A stretch of DNA of 64,000 nucleotides from Selaginella tamariscina (GCA_003024785.1 PUQB01000290.1:1-64000); one strand, 5' to 3'; positions 1 through 13,723 are shown, counted from the stretch's first letter. Notes: generated by a model not told the origin, from the sequence alone. Numbers and translations: made by a program.

Positions 1-100
1 AAAGATAGAACCGCCCTTATATAACTCTCATAATTTGTGGACCTTTTAAATTTATAGTATTGACTTTAAAACTTGTTAACTAATTCTGATTTGGTTACAG

Positions 101-612
101 TTAACCTCACCGTATGGAACAACATTACATTTCCTCGAAAACAAGGAGGAAGGGCAGTTTGGATTTACAACGACAGAAGCCGGGAACATGGCATGTTTTG
201 GATGCATTCTCATCCAGACAATGTCCCTATAAACGTGGAGCTCGACTGGAAAATGGGAGTGTCTGCCAAAGACTGGAACAGCATTGCTAAAAAAGAAAAA
301 CTCGAGGTGAGTTGTGTATGTGAGAGAGATGTGTAGTTTCTCTCGTGTGTGTAGAGAGTATATGTGATCTGGTAGAAACCATCTTACATATCTGGTGTAT
401 GTAGAGACTATATGTGATTTAATAGAAAACCATCCTACATGTATAATACACAATTGAATCAGAACAACTTTAGCACCGTTTGTATATGCATATGAATATA
501 GCATACACCATCTTACATGTGTAACAGGGCATGGAGCTTGAGCTTAGGAGGCTTGAAGATGTTGTTGAGTCCATTCGTGAGGAGATGTATTATTTGAGAG
601 ACAGGTAAAGCT

Positions 613-659
<47 letters not shown>

Positions 660-851
660 TTGTGTTTGTTTGTTAATATAAATATATATGTATATATTGT
701 TTGCAGGGAGTCCGACATGAGGAATGTAAACGAGACGACTAATACGAGAGTGGCATATCTTAGCATTGCGTCTTTGTTTATATGCTTAGTGGTTTCTGCG
801 TCTCAGCTCTGGTATCTCAAGTCTTACTTTCAAAGGAAAAAGTTACTGTAG
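101..851 (+). CDS. p24-delta family (emp24/GOLD) cargo receptor, 3' part
   Basis: Type I membrane protein of COPI/COPII vesicles that helps sort cargo between ER and Golgi. Three exons are visible: 101-306 (acceptor TTACAG, donor GTGAGT), 528-604 (acceptor AACAG, donor GTAAAG) and 707-851 (acceptor TTTGCAG), ending in TAG at 849-851. The exons join in frame. Exon 1 encodes the second half of the lumenal GOLD domain (DWKMGVSAKDWNSIAKKEKLE). Exon 2 encodes the coiled-coil neck (ELELRRLEDVVESIREEM). Exon 3 encodes the conserved R-ESDMR-VNETTN-RVA stretch, one membrane helix and a short cytosolic tail ending YFQRKKLL, with the aromatic and dilysine sorting signals of the delta subclass. Signal peptide and first exons lie upstream of the window. 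The frame is intact, so this is probably a functional gene. Confidence 0.9.
616..657. repeat. (TA)n microsatellite in p24 intron
   Basis: About 20 TA units fill the middle of the 605-706 intron of the p24 gene. Nothing suggests a function. Confidence 0.95.
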
Positions 852-2645
852 ACTTATTAACTAATTTTGTAACAAGAGATTGAGCTTTAAATTAACTTAT
901 TAAAGGTTAAATATTACCGATGTATACCCTTTATTTTATTAATGATGAATCTTAGCTATTAAAATATTTGTAAATAATATAGTTTAATTTTATAATTTGG
1001 TATAGATTATGATATTATTTTTGCTGTTTTATCATAAAAATTATTAAAAGTAAATTATGTTTTATCTATTTAATGTATTATATTTAATAAATAAAAATAT
1101 GTGAAATAAGTTAAATTTTAATTTTTAAAATCTTTTTTATTTTTCTTACAACAAATTATAATATACAGCTTAATATATTATTCAAAATATAAAACAGTAT
1201 GTATTTAACTTTTAACTCTTTTTTTTAATTATATATTAATATTTATAATTATAACCTAAATTTAATTTTATTATCTGGCACAAGTTTATAATACAGTGTA
1301 TCTTAAAGATATACTCTAATTAGGCGGTTAATCTTAAGCTAAATTTAAGAAAGCGTAATAAATTTTAAAAATATTTTAATAATAGCCTATATTAGATTCT
1401 AATTATAAAATAAAAGAATATTCTTCATTAAGAAGCTAATTATATATATATATATAAATCTTAGATAAAAGAGTTGAATACAAATCATGAAGTATATACT
1501 AAAAATATGTTTTAAACTTGTAATTATAAAGAAAAAATATATTATATATTATACATTTAAGTATTGTACTTTTCTTTGTTTAGTTTTACACTTAAGCCTC
1601 TCAAAGCCAATGCAATATATATGCATTAGTTGGTGAATAACTTAAAGATGATGTGACATGAACGTGTGTATATGTATATTTTTATGTTAAAGCAAAGCTC
1701 CACATTTTGAATATTAATATATAATGTGTGTACTTTATTAGCACAACCATTTTAAATTAATAATAAGTGTGCTTTAATTAAACATTGTAATGTAACTAAG
1801 GTATATAGAAGAGGGTAATTTTGATATATTTTAAAAGTTATTAAAGATATTTATGGTATAGTTAATCTTATAATCAAAACAAGTATTATTGATTTATAGG
1901 TGTGACTACTTGATAAGGTATTATTAGTTTATAAGATAGTTTAAATATAATGAAAAATATACCTTTCCTTTATATATAAAAATTCTATATTTAAACATAA
2001 AAAATATTTAAGTTTTAAAATTTTGTTGTTGTTGTTACTCAGATACTAAAAAATGTTCTTCTCGAGAAGATAACAAGTGATACCTCGAGAATTAAGTTTT
2101 ATAATAATTATAAAATAACAAAAGAAAGAGATTTAGAATTTCAAAATTTGTTGATGTTTTGACGCTTGCCCAACTAAACTTTTTTAAAAGTTTTTCAAGT
2201 CTTTCCTAACCATTTAGGTTTTATTGAATGAGGAATTAAATTTTGAATTTGAGTTGCAGTAAGAATTACATTTGATCAAAAGTTAAGAAGAAACTTAAGT
2301 TAAATTATGTTCATAATAATCCTATTCTTTCTTTTTGCTATTGTTATAATCTCGTATTCACATGGTTTTATTTTTTATTTTTTTTATTATTGTTATAATT
2401 CTTATTATAATTCTATAAATTAATATAACAAATACATAATTACTTATTTGAACTTTTGTTCTTTGGTAAATAATCCCTTTGGAAAACAAATCTCAACAAA
2501 TGTCTACTTAAATCTAAGTGAAAGACCTTAATATTTTTATTAATTTGATTTTTGATAATGAACATAAAATCTTTAAAAGTAATAATGACATGTGTTTTCT
2601 CTTGCATAAAATAGATAATGCATATCTTGATGTGGTTGTCGACAA
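852..2645. other. AT-rich intergenic spacer
   Basis: Very AT-rich DNA after the p24 gene with no coding signal on either strand. It includes short TA runs (around 1441-1456) and T- or A-rich tracts. Nothing else was recognised. Confidence 0.7.
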
Positions 2646-2649
2646 AGGT

Positions 2650-4360
2650 TATGAAGTACCACTTTCAATCTTGCTTTAAATTTGCATGGGGTGGCAAGCT
2701 CAAGAATATAAATGTAGTCCGGCTATACCTTGTGTAACAACGACAAGCAATTTTTTTCAAAACATAACTATGGCACAATCTTGGTTGATCATTTACTTCA
2801 AAGAGACCGTCGATCATATGTTTCTTGTGCATGCTCGTAATGATGGGGAGATAACGTGTCTTAGTCATTCGTGCAAGACCTAGACATTTGTTGTGAAACA
2901 TGCAATTGCTTGAGGAAGATGCCCATGGGGAAAATTTATTGAGTTTTGGCCAAATGTTTAAATGTTGAAAGTTGGAAGCTCATATAAGTTCTTGATATTG
3001 GATTGAATATAAACTTTACCTCAAAGCACTGTCATATTTACATGGAAAAACACTTCTTATTTTTCAAAATTTGTTAATTTTGTTACTGAAGTTAAGTTCT
3101 TTACCAATTAAGAAATAAATTAAACATATTTAAAAGGATTTTAAAATCCTATAACCAACTTGAATTTCAGTATTACCATTACTCATCTTTAACTCTAACT
3201 CACCAACTCATTATTGGACGCAAACTTTAATAACTCTTTTTATCCTTCCTCACGTGCCTCTCATATCACGAATCAATTATCTCCGTCTTTTTTAACCTTA
3301 AATGTTGTCCTAACAAAGATTCCTTCAAAGTCAAGACAACATAACCATTATGAAACATGGCAGGTGACCTTCTAAACCGCAATTGTATCGCATACTACCC
3401 TTTTCATAACCATTTTACTCTTAATTACCCTCTAGTTTTGCCACCTCCATTGCACTGCATGAACACCACGACCATTCCCTCTACCATGGCTACAACCATG
3501 GACTCGCCCTCGAGCATAGCTAGTCGCACACATTACATCAATTTATTAATTTTCTACCTTAGCAATTAATGTCATTGATCTTGAGCTATTTTCTGCATGA
3601 ATATGTGTTGTGTGAACTCAAAACAAAGTAGCATTTTTGTGTGTTCAAAAGATGTGACAACCACTTCAATAGCAGTGATAACTTTCATAAACACTTTGTC
3701 GTTAAAACATTTATAAAGAGTTACAATCTTGCGAGTTTTAGAGAAGCCAATTAAGATTTCTTTGAATGCATCTTAGTGTTCTTAAAGTTTGGTAAGGAAA
3801 TGTCCTTAATATGGAACTTCGTCTTCTTGATTGTGGTTTTTATCATGCTAACATTGATGTAACTAGTACCATATAGTGATTCACTAAATAAATCCATATT
3901 TTATAAGTAAATAGATTACGTACCATTATTAAGATAACATTCACCAACTTGGAGAAGATGATGGTTTTGGTTTTGGTTTTGTCTTTCTTTTCTTTTACTT
4001 CAATATGTTCCTGGTTTGTAAGAGCTTCTTATTGCTAATGAAGTTTTTATTGCATCTCCATTACTACATCTTTGTTAATCAAGTCTCCTTTCACTATTGC
4101 AACCACACCAACTCATGGACAAACTTGGTATGCCACAAGCAACACCTTCCCACATGCTCTCCAATTTGAGAACTCAAGCATTTTCTTAGCCCACATTGAG
4201 AATCCTCACTTGTCTTCAAAAGCAGTCATACCTTGAAGCACAACTAGGGCCATCTTGTTGCTACTCATCTTGTTAGATACTGGCACATAAATGAACAAGT
4301 AAATCAAAAATTTAAGCTATATAGCCACAAGTTAGGTGTGGCTCTTATACCTTGATAGAA
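2650..4360 (-). mobile_element. Decayed Ty1/Copia retrotransposon remnant
   Basis: On the minus strand at 2665-2901 a translated stretch keeps the order seen just before Copia integrase: an ARMTKTRYLPI segment like the 'KMTKNRMFPL' motif, then HKKHMIDGL and a C-x(2)-C-like CHSYVLKK segment. These resemble the pre-integrase GAG domain (H-x-x-x-x-M-x-x-L-P...C-x-x-C). At about 4100-4290, minus strand, MSSNKMALVVLQGMTAFED and FSMWAKKMLEF look like a gag start. At about 4333-4352 the minus strand reads GGTATAAGAGCCA, close to the initiator-Met tRNA primer-binding site TGGTATCAGAGCC. Reverse transcriptase is not recognisable, and stops and indels are frequent. The right LTR would lie beyond 4355 but its end is not clear. 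Confidence 0.5.
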
Positions 4361-6840
4361 TGGCCCATACATTAAAAGACCACAAGATTTATACATATTA
4401 AACATGATTTATAATGTTGAAACTATTGAGAGTATATCATACTAAATTTAAAAACCAACAAGAGAATTAGATATACCTAATACGATCCATAGAACTTATC
4501 AAAATATTAAAACTTATTAAGCTCTTTTAGTATTAAAATATTTTAAATTAACAGCCATAATCTAATTCCACCTAATTAAAATAATGTTGTGAACACTTAC
4601 TAAAGTGTGTGTATTGTTGCGGGTGTGTGGAGTCTTGTTTGATTTGATTATACAAGTATTTAGTATTGTGCATGTCTTTTATATGATAGGTTAAGAAAGT
4701 CATGATCCTATGTTCAACGAGTTAAAGGGGCTTCTTCGTAACATGGTAATAACATAGAAAAACCATATGTGTGATTATTTAACAAGCAATATATAAATAA
4801 CATCATTACAACCTTAAGAAAGCACATAAGATGTTTAAGAAGATAAGAACAACATTGTTATTGAATAATGTTGATGTATAAACATCATACCTTATGGAAT
4901 TTTATTTCATGAAAGTAGAGAGTTTACCTAAGATACAATGTGAAAGGGGAGTTAGACTTTATTAAGGAACCTGTGTAGCATGCCATTATTAAATTCTTAA
5001 GAAGGAAGGGCACATATGTGTATGATTTCATAACCAAGTTACTCAGGGCAGCAAGAGCTCAATCTGTAGTAAAAATACTCATGCCCATCTTTAACAACAT
5101 AATTCAGACATGATTCCCACATGCATGGTCAGTAAACAGAAGTACCCATCTACAAGGTAGGGGACTTTTTAATACCATTCAACTATTGTAGTGAGAGAAG
5201 AAGTTGACAAGGTGGATAAATAAAACAAGGGTACAAAAAAAGGACAAATGTGTTTCAAACTACACTTTTCATACATAGATCACCTAGTGGCATTCATGGC
5301 TTTGGCTAAATGAGTCGAAACGAAGACGAGTCATTCATTATACTGCTACTTTGCAGACTTTTGCAAATTTTTAATAAAGTGCCAAGAAGACAAATTGAAT
5401 GTCATGTCTGACTCGGTGAGTGCAATCCACACTTTATACATAACTGCCCAAGCTAGAGGACCACTACTCATATGCAATGTCTATGTGAGACAAGGATGCC
5501 ACTCTCAACAACTCTTTGGTGTGTACATCGACACTCTAAAGGATGCACTTAAAAAGCAAAACTTCCACAAGTAATTATATGTATGTTGCTATGTAGCTTA
5601 TCAAACGATGATGCAATAAATTATAATTATTAAAAGAGTTATATAATGAAATGGGACTAACAATGAACATGATTAAAATAATAGTCGTTTAAATTAGGAC
5701 GATGTAAAAAACAAGAAATTAAGATGATTCAAGAATATAAGTATTGAGAATATATGGTGAGATAAAGGAACATGTAGAAGGCAAGAGTGATGGGCATGAT
5801 TTGTGCAACTTTATAAGATTAAAGCAAAAAGAAATGATGTGCAAGCATGAGATGTGAAGTACACATATAACTTGACAAAATGAGAGGACTATATTATTGC
5901 ATAGATGCGAAGTGTGAGTTTTAGGCCTTGCATGACCAACATGGGACATAATAAAAATTTAAAATCGATAACTCATGTACAAATTTGGAGCAAAATCACC
6001 CACACAAAATATTATATTCTTAAGAGAAGTCTTGTGTCGATGGAGTTATAAATTTGAGACAAGATCAACCAGATAATACAACATTATGCTTTTAAAGACA
6101 TATTTTATATCAATGAAATTAAATGAAATCAAAATGAATAAAAGAAGGGCTTGACATTAAGTTAGTTTAAAACTCTCAAAGACTAATTAGAGAATGGGAT
6201 GAAGGGTGGTAAAAAGAGTTTAAAAAACAAACACATGAGCTTGGTCTTTACACAGAGCTTCTATTAGAAAAGGAGGAATTAATGATAAATGGTTATAACA
6301 AAATATGAAAAGAGCAAGTTGGAGCTGTACTCCAAAAACTTCAAACTGTTCTGGAAGCTTAACCAAGCCATCTACTTACAAGCATTATTGCCAATACACA
6401 TGTTCAAGATCACACTGATTGTTCATAAAAGTTGAAAGATATATGGGCATCCCATGAGAAGAGCAGATTTGCAATCTTTGCAACTAGTAGGGTCCTTCAA
6501 TCTTTGGCTTAAGTAAATATGTAACTCCGATAATGGGATCTACATTGGCAAGAAGGAAACCTACACCTGATTGGTGGAGATGCAATTCAAGCAAATAGAG
6601 CAGTGGAATCATCGATTCTTTCTTTTTATCTATGGTCTTATACTCTGGAGGAGACTTTAAACTGTCTACACACACACACACACAACACAACTGGAATATA
6701 TAAATAAACTGACATGAGTGCACACTTACAGAAGTTTCGCTATATATACACATGAATAGTATTATTGATTTAAATATGTACGAATGAATCGAATATTCTA
6801 GAATCAAGGGTTTAACGGATATCCAAACAAGATATGCTTC
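4361..6840. other. Spacer with no recognisable gene
   Basis: AT-rich on average, with a less AT-rich stretch at about 4920-5570 that could be an old transposon but has no readable frame. Open stretches on the minus strand at 5719-5949 and 6484-6981 have no protein-like composition and are probably chance. A short (CA)n run lies at about 6669-6690. Confidence 0.5.
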
Positions 6841-6974
6841 AAGACATGGCGAAGGAGACATGAAGGCAGCTATGGGGAGGCCCTGTTCACCTGGGGATTC
6901 AAAACTACGTTTGTTCCAATTTGTCATGGCGGCGCCATCAAAACTCTTCTTCCCATTTTCTTGAAGCAAAGAAT

Positions 6975-7369
6975 ATGCCATTCGTCAAGAGCAATCTGAG
7001 CAGCAATCTCTTGGTAGAGCTTTCATTTCCAATCAGGAGTTCGAATCCGCACAGCAGGAGGCTTGTTAGAATGTACTGTTCTAGGCAATCCACTTGCCTC
7101 ACATTCATCACGTCCTTTATGGCAAGATTTTCTGGTATAATTGGGGAGGTTATGCAGAGGATCATTAATGCAAACGCTGATAAAAGCACGTTTGAAGCCG
7201 GTAAGTCAATGTATATATGTATATGTACATGACATATATATATACACACATATAGTACGTGTGTGATCTATATATGTTGTATGTATAATGCCGAAAAATC
7301 ATTTACACCACACAACACACACACACACATGGATTTAGACAGATTTGATCTTGCGTACTGTTTTAAAGC

Positions 7370-7400
<31 letters not shown>

Positions 7401-8481
7401 CTGTGTGGAGGTGAAGTGCAATATACTCCTGTACATGCCTCACACGCGCGCGCGCGCGCACACAAACCCCACAGACGCACACACATGTTTAATTTTTATA
7501 TATGGATTGTAAGCATTTTGTTTTAATGCCTATTCATGAAATACACACATATATATACGAGTAGTAATATTCATCCATTATGTAAAAAATGTTGTGTGTG
7601 AGTGTATGCTGTCGTAACGCACACATGCGGATATTTCCATTATAGATGTTTCACATACATTTTCTTTGTGAATAACACGCACGCACGCACGCATGTGTGT
7701 GTGTGTGCGCTTTCAGTAAAATGACCCTACTTTGAGAAAAGTGGCACCGGTTTGTCACATGACAACCTCCGTACGTGTGTGTGCGTTGGTGAATATAGAC
7801 CATATAATATCATGTTTCGACTGCAAGGATTAATAACATGGTTATTCAATTTCTCAACGTAATCAGGACATAATGTCTCTCTGAAACAACACCAACAACT
7901 CGTATACAATAGACGCGTGCGTGCGTGTGTGTGTGCGATGCACCAAAGTTTAGATGAAATTATTTATGTATAAACCACACATATACTACATAATATAGAG
8001 CCACTTTTTAATACACAGGGTGTATATATGTGTGTGTAATGATGTGCAGGTGGACTCTTTGGCATGGGACAGGGATACGTATGGCAATCTTAAGCACGTC
8101 AGCCATAGCCAAAGCACACTTAAGCCCAGCGATACTCACTTTAAAAGCAAATCCTACATTTATGTCTGGTTTAGTAGCATGGATGGTGGCACAAGCAAGC
8201 AAGGTAGTAACCACGTACATAGTCTATAGACGGCTGGATTTGGGCGTGTTAGTTGGATCGGGTGGTATGCCTTCGTCACATTCTGCACTGTGTGTTGGGC
8301 TTACCACGTCCGTTGCTCTCTCTCACGGTGTTAGCGATGCTCTGTTCCCTGTGTGTCTCGGTTTCAGCCTCATTGTTATGTATGATGCTACTGGTGTTAG
8401 ACGACATGCCGGAATGCAGGCAGCAGTAAGTGTGTGTGGTGTGTCTGTGTGTATTATACAGACTAAGATACAGCTCTCAGA

Positions 8482-8542
<61 letters not shown>

Positions 8543-9108
8543 AGAAGTTTCACTATGTCACCGACAGACATCGAAAACACTATATATACAATATATGTGC
8601 ATTTATACATAAATATAGGTTGTGTATATACAATGCTTGTGTTCCTTCATTTAAATCCAATCTCTCTCTCTCTCTCTATATGTGTGTGTGTGTGGACTAA
8701 TATATAATCTGTCTGTTGTATATGCTTTATATAATCGTTTAGTTATTCTGAGCGCTAAGGTTTATAGACCATGTTCAAATTTTGTTTGAGTCATCCAAAC
8801 TTGATATAATAATTATAATGAGACTCAACTTTTAGTATACAGGCAAAAACTTATTTGTTGTGTGTGTGTGTGTGTGTCGAACATACATACATACATACGT
8901 TCGTATGTGACACACACACACACAACTTAATAACAATAAGGTTGTTTTTAATGTACAGGTGCTAAACATGATAACTAAAGACTTGTTTCATGGGCATCCA
9001 GTGAGTGAGAAGAAGCTTGAGGAGCTCTTGGGCCACACTCCCTTGCAAGTATTAGCTGGTGCGTTCGTGGGTATTGTGGTTGGCTGGTGTTGCTCCCGTC
9101 CCACTTGA
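6975..9108 (+). CDS. DUF212 protein (acid phosphatase/vanadium haloperoxidase-related), plastid type
   Basis: Small multi-helix membrane protein of the PAP2/haloperoxidase-related DUF212 family, like Arabidopsis At3g61770. Exon 2 (8050-8425) and exon 3 (8959-9108, stop TGA 9106-9108) join in frame (CAGCA|GTAAG ... ACAG|GTGCTAAAC). They give the family core: NPTFMSGLVAWMVAQASKV, then RRLDLGVLVGSGGMPSSHSA with the signature SGGMPSSHS, then SLIVMYDATGVRRHAGMQAA, and the C-terminal EELLGHTPLQVLAGAFVG. A first exon is proposed at 6975-7200 (MPFVKSNLSSNLL..., Ser/Arg-rich and transit-peptide-like, donor GTAAGT). It ends in a phase that does not fit the reading frame of exon 2. Either the N-terminus is mis-modelled, a small exon is missed in the 849-bp intron, or an indel is present. 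Molecular function of the family is poorly known. Confidence 0.8.
7201..8049. repeat. Microsatellite-rich intron of the DUF212 gene
   Basis: Contains (GT)n at about 7370-7397, (CG)n/(CA)n at about 7443-7464, an ACGC run at about 7677-7692, and further GT/GC runs at about 7913-7936. Open frames here and on the opposite strand are simple-repeat artefacts. Confidence 0.85.
8426..8958. repeat. Second DUF212 intron with compound (CT)n(CA)n repeat
   Basis: A pure (CT)n tract passes directly into (CA)n at about 8484-8543. Shorter CT (8662-8678), GT (8862-8878), ACAT and CA runs follow. Confidence 0.9.
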
Positions 9109-9299
9109 ATCACTTATTTTTTATTTTTCTTTATTTTTTGTCTCACTCACGTACATGTGTATGCCCTCAATTGACACGTGTTAATATATATAATTATTAT
9201 AAAACTAGTATTAACTTCGATCCGTTGGCCTGCATATCACTTATAACATATACCACATACTTTTATGTGGTGGTCACAATGTGTAAAGAGTAAAATATC

Positions 9300-9605
9300 A
9301 GGGAATCAAACAAAAAAAATCTGACGCCCAACCTGTGGCTGTGGCTGTAAACACGTCACCAATGACATGGCATTCCTATTGGCCGCAAACCATCCACATC
9401 AGCACAAGGTCGATAACGTCATCGGCCGGAAATCTTCCACCTCGCAATAAAAAATCTCTATATAGTTTCCCATTGGCTCCGGGACAGCACAAAGGATAAG
9501 GGTAACGAGAGATAAGGTCCATATTTAAAGAGCAACCTCTCCTCAGAGTTCATTCAGTAGTTTCTGCTTCTTCCTTTATACACACACAGGCAGATCTGCA
9601 ATGGC
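9300..9605 (+). promoter_or_regulatory. Light-regulated type promoter and leader of Lhcb
   Basis: Upstream of the Lhcb start are a TATA-like TATTTAAAG at about 9522-9530 and a second TATATAG at about 9459. Two GATAAG motifs (I-box type) lie at about 9495 and 9511, CCAAT/ATTGG elements near 9359, 9379 and 9472, and ACGT cores at about 9352 and 9416. GATA/I-box, CCAAT and ACGT elements are typical of photosynthesis gene promoters. The leader is CT-rich. An extra out-of-frame ATG at 9601 precedes the coding ATG at 9606 and would give a very short frame; it may itself reflect an indel. Confidence 0.6.
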
Positions 9606-10402
<797 letters not shown>

Positions 10403-10876
10403 GTGGTGTCATTGTGGTTCATGTGGGGAACAGAGGCGCAATGTGGGTGTTTTGTGTTAGCTTCTAGTTCTACTATGTATTAATATGTATGGGAATGGAT
10501 TCTTTTTTTGTACAATCAAATGTTTCAATGTATTAATAAAACTGAAAGTTTGGGATTTGAACGTAATGAATTACATATTTTTGTTATATTTAATTTATCT
10601 GTAACATTATTAAGTATGATTATCAAAATTGTTTAGCGTATCACATTGATTTAACTTATAATTATTATAATCACACCTACATATATGTGTGTGTATGTAA
10701 ATATGTATGTGTATGTGTTGTATGTGTACACATTTATACTTACGTACAGATTAACAAAATGCTACATTTTTAATTTCTACAACATTTTTAAAAAATAAAA
10801 TTTTAGCATTATTTTAATTAATTTCAGAGAATCCAATCTTATTAGATTTAGGGTTTACGAAGAAGAGGGTTCTCCC
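10403..10876. terminator. Lhcb 3' flank with poly(A) signal
   Basis: AATAAA at about 10534, some 130 bp after the stop, fits a poly(A) signal. The 3' flank, including the words around 10536-10625, recurs downstream of the Lhcb remnant in copy C (50786-50890). Confidence 0.6.
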
Positions 10877-11274
10877 ATGGCGGGGGTCGTGGAATGGCAC
10901 TTACGGCCGCAGAATGCCAAGAATCCCGTCGTCTTCTTCGACATCTCAATCAGCGGGCAAGACGCCGGTAGGATTAAGATGGAGCTATTTGCCGACATCG
11001 TCCCCAAAACAGCTGAGAATTTCCGGCAGTTTTGCACCGGTGAATTCCGGTAACTATTTCATACATACACAACACACGCACACACATATATAGCTTACAA
11101 TGTATGTCCTGTGCACATATGTTAACCATACAATATGATATATTGCTTCATAATAACATTATGTGTGTGTCCCAGAAAAGGTGGAACTCCACAGGGATAC
11201 AAGAACTGCAGCTTCCACCGTGTGATCAAGGACTTTATGATTCAAGGCGGCGATTTCCTCAAGGTGGGTGCACA

Positions 11275-11315
<41 letters not shown>

Positions 11316-11859
11316 GAAATATGAGAGTTTCTTGCAGGGAGATGGAAGCGGGTGCATCAGCATGTACGGCTCTAAATTTGAAGACGAGAATTTCATCGCC
11401 AAACACGGGTCCAGGCCTTCTCTCTATGGTATGTATACATTGTATATCCTTCTGAATGCCAATACTATTGCAAATCGCAGGCAAACAGTGGTCAAAACAC
11501 AAACGGATGTCAGGTAACTTGTTTGTGCTTTTAACACACATACTGATAATTAACGTATATATATTGCAGTTCTTCATAACCTGTGCAAAGTGTGACTGGT
11601 TGGACAACAAGCACGTAGTATTCGGGGTAAGTTCAACATGATAACTTGTCTTAGATTATGTATATAGGTATATACATGTATGTGTATATAATACATAACG
11701 TGTATGTGTATTAGAACGTTATATGCTGATTTATGAGATTGGTGCAGAGGGTTCTGGGTGATGGACTACTGGTCGTAAGGAAGATAGAAAACGTGCAAAC
11801 TGGACAGAAATAACAAGCCTAAGCTTCAGTGCACCATTAAAGATTGTGGAGAGATGTAA
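10877..11859 (+). CDS. CYP22: Cyclophilin H (CYP22-type peptidyl-prolyl isomerase), copy A
   Basis: Peptidyl-prolyl cis-trans isomerase of the spliceosome-associated cyclophilin H class. Six exons with GT-AG borders: 10877-11049, 11176-11263, 11338-11428, 11481-11513, 11570-11626 and 11748-11859. The protein begins [20 protein letters not shown], then [35 protein letters not shown] (catalytic Arg/Phe/Gln), [28 protein letters not shown] and a C-terminus matching the [14 protein letters not shown] type. Two length errors break it. Exon 3 lacks two bases of ACACAC at about 11403 (copy B keeps them, giving AKHTGPG). The last exon has one extra A at about 11809, producing an early stop at 11811-11813 instead of TAA 11857-11859. 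Corrected, it codes for 184 residues, normal for the family. Probably functional. Confidence 0.85.
11264..11337. repeat. (CA)n(TA)n microsatellite in cyclophilin H intron 2
   Basis: Pure CA then TA repeats fill intron 2. Copy B has only a short remnant here, so the tract length is labile. Confidence 0.9.
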
Positions 11860-12645
11860 GCATGTAAGAAACAATCTAAATATGACTTTTGAGCTTTTTT
11901 TCCATGTGTGGTAGTATACGTGTGTATATGTTTATTATACTCAAATAAGCAGGTTTATTTCAAGCATGTAATTAGTATTTACTCTTTTGGAAGAGCGATA
12001 ACCACGTAATCTCCAGATCTCAGCAAGTAATATATATTACATTATATATCATAGTTAAAGATAGAATGCATACAATCTAAAGGCTGCATCGATGGATGCA
12101 AGCATGCAATATGATGACCGTATATATCTATATACATATATACTATGCTACATATAAATTACATACATTTATTCATTGCACAACAGGTGATTAGCCGGTA
12201 TTATGTATTCTAATCGTAAATATATATATATATATATTATGTATGTTTTTCATTATCCTATTGTAAGGTAAATAAGATATATACGAGGTTAATTGTGATA
12301 TATTCTAGGACTTACTAAACATATTTAAGGTGTAATTAATTTTATAGTTAAGATCAAATATATATATAAACCCTGACCTAATAGAAAGGATATAAAAGTT
12401 TTATATCTTTTTTATGTATTTATTGGGTTGTGTTCGGGTTCTCACACTAATTGAAACCTCCGTTTCCATAGAATACTATTTTTGTTCAAAGCGTATTTTA
12501 ATATATATTAACATAATCATAATATATATGAAAAATGTAGATAGAGAAGCTGGCTGTTACAAGAACAGACAAGTTGCCCCTGCTCACTACTATAACAATT
12601 ATAATTTTAGACTGAGGAGAAAGCGGGGAGGGGCAGTAAACCAGA
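11860..12645. other. Cyclophilin H to F-box spacer, copy A
   Basis: AT-rich tail-to-tail spacer between the cyclophilin H gene (plus) and the F-box gene (minus). Long stretches recur in copy B (24440-24900), and a shorter part, starting with the words AATAAGCAGGTTTATTTC, recurs in copy C near 51392. No gene seen. Confidence 0.75.
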
Positions 12646-13723
12646 CTACACGGCAGCTTTGGAACTGCAACAACTCCAAGCACCCGCGCTCATGTCATAC
12701 ACAATAACCAATAAGTTCCATATTTGGAAGCACACAAGGTTGTCCTCCGCACTCGAACAGACAACACTACTGTACCTAGCCAAGGTCTCGTTGTCCGCAA
12801 ACCTGCTGGCAAGTGTTGCATTGACCAGTTTCAGCTCTTTCTTGTCTCTGTCTACCTCCACACTCCAAACCCGTCCAACGTGCTGCCGTACCATGGGCTT
12901 GCAACGTACAGCTGATGGTTATACCTCCAAAGACATGAGTTGGACCCAAAACTTGGATATGGTGTAGCATGCTGAAGCTTCAATTCTGTGATGATGCGGA
13001 TATCCCTGATTATATCAGTCTCCCAGCAGTTGTTCACCAAGTTATAGAACATGTACTTCAAATTCTCGTCATGTGGGACATGCAGCCTTGTCTCACACCA
13101 CCTGTCAGTGACCGAGTCGTACACAAATAAGCATTATAAGCATTACCAGGTACAAAGGCGCCCACTCGGAATGCACCACAATCTAGTACCTCCATTATGT
13201 ATGGTCCAAGGACGTCTTCGCTGGATAGAACAGGGAGGTCGACCCACTTGTTTGTGAGCGGATTCCCAACCACTAACTGGTTCGTGAACCAGCCTCTGTT
13301 TATGGATTGCACGCATACCAGTCCTCGAGAAGCCGCAACCAGTTCAAAGTGCTTAAAACCAGAACTGGGTGAAAGTGTGAGCTTCAAACTGAGTCCCGTG
13401 GAAGGACTCCACATGACGGTCTCAACTTCAAGATATGTGTGGGACAAAAGGCAGACCTCCGTGGAGGTCGGCTTCCACTTAAAACCAGGTGACTGGATGA
13501 ACGAGTTCCATGCCTTACACACTGCAAGGGACTTGAATAGCGATCTCATGTCCAGCCGACTGATTATTGTTTGTACTAGGTCCTCGGTATCGAATTCCAT
13601 CCTCTTGCATTGCCTCTTCCTCTTCCTCTTCCTGTCTGCCTCCATATCATAGAAATACCTTCCCACTGGGATGCTCTTCACCTCTTTGTTTTCATTGCTT
13701 TCGTCAAGTTACTGGTGGTCCAT
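12646..13723 (-). pseudogene. F-box protein gene, copy A (frame disrupted)
   Basis: Substrate-recognition type F-box protein, expected to act in an SCF ubiquitin ligase. The N-terminal F-box (DTEDLVQTIISRLDMRSLF followed by KSLAVCKAWNSFIQ) is readable from about 13580 down. A C-terminal kelch/F-box-associated propeller-like region follows with W-SPSTGLSLKL, LVAASRGLVCV, VVGNPLTNKWVDLPVL, EVLDCGAFRVGAFVPG and CLWRYNHQLYVASPWYG. The family start (MD..HQ, 13723) is followed by TAA at codon 5, where copies B and C have TAT, so initiation may move to the Met at 13681. Frame changes at about 13090 and 12880 split the propeller region. It lies tail to tail with cyclophilin H. Either a pseudogene or an intact gene with sequence errors. 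Confidence 0.7.

Noticed and set aside
5719..5949. 76-codon minus-strand frame in the spacer
   Set aside because: No recognisable motif, AT-rich chance composition, no splice or start support.
6938..7249. 103-codon minus-strand frame opposite the DUF212 first exon
   Set aside because: Shadow of the exon and of adjacent TA/CA repeats; no family resemblance.
7263..7526. Open frames over microsatellites in the DUF212 introns, and 8323-8612
   Set aside because: Composed of Cys/Val, His/Thr or Arg/Glu runs from GT, CA and CT repeats.
13197..13652. 151-codon plus-strand frame across the F-box gene
   Set aside because: Antisense shadow; the minus strand carries the conserved F-box protein in all three copies.
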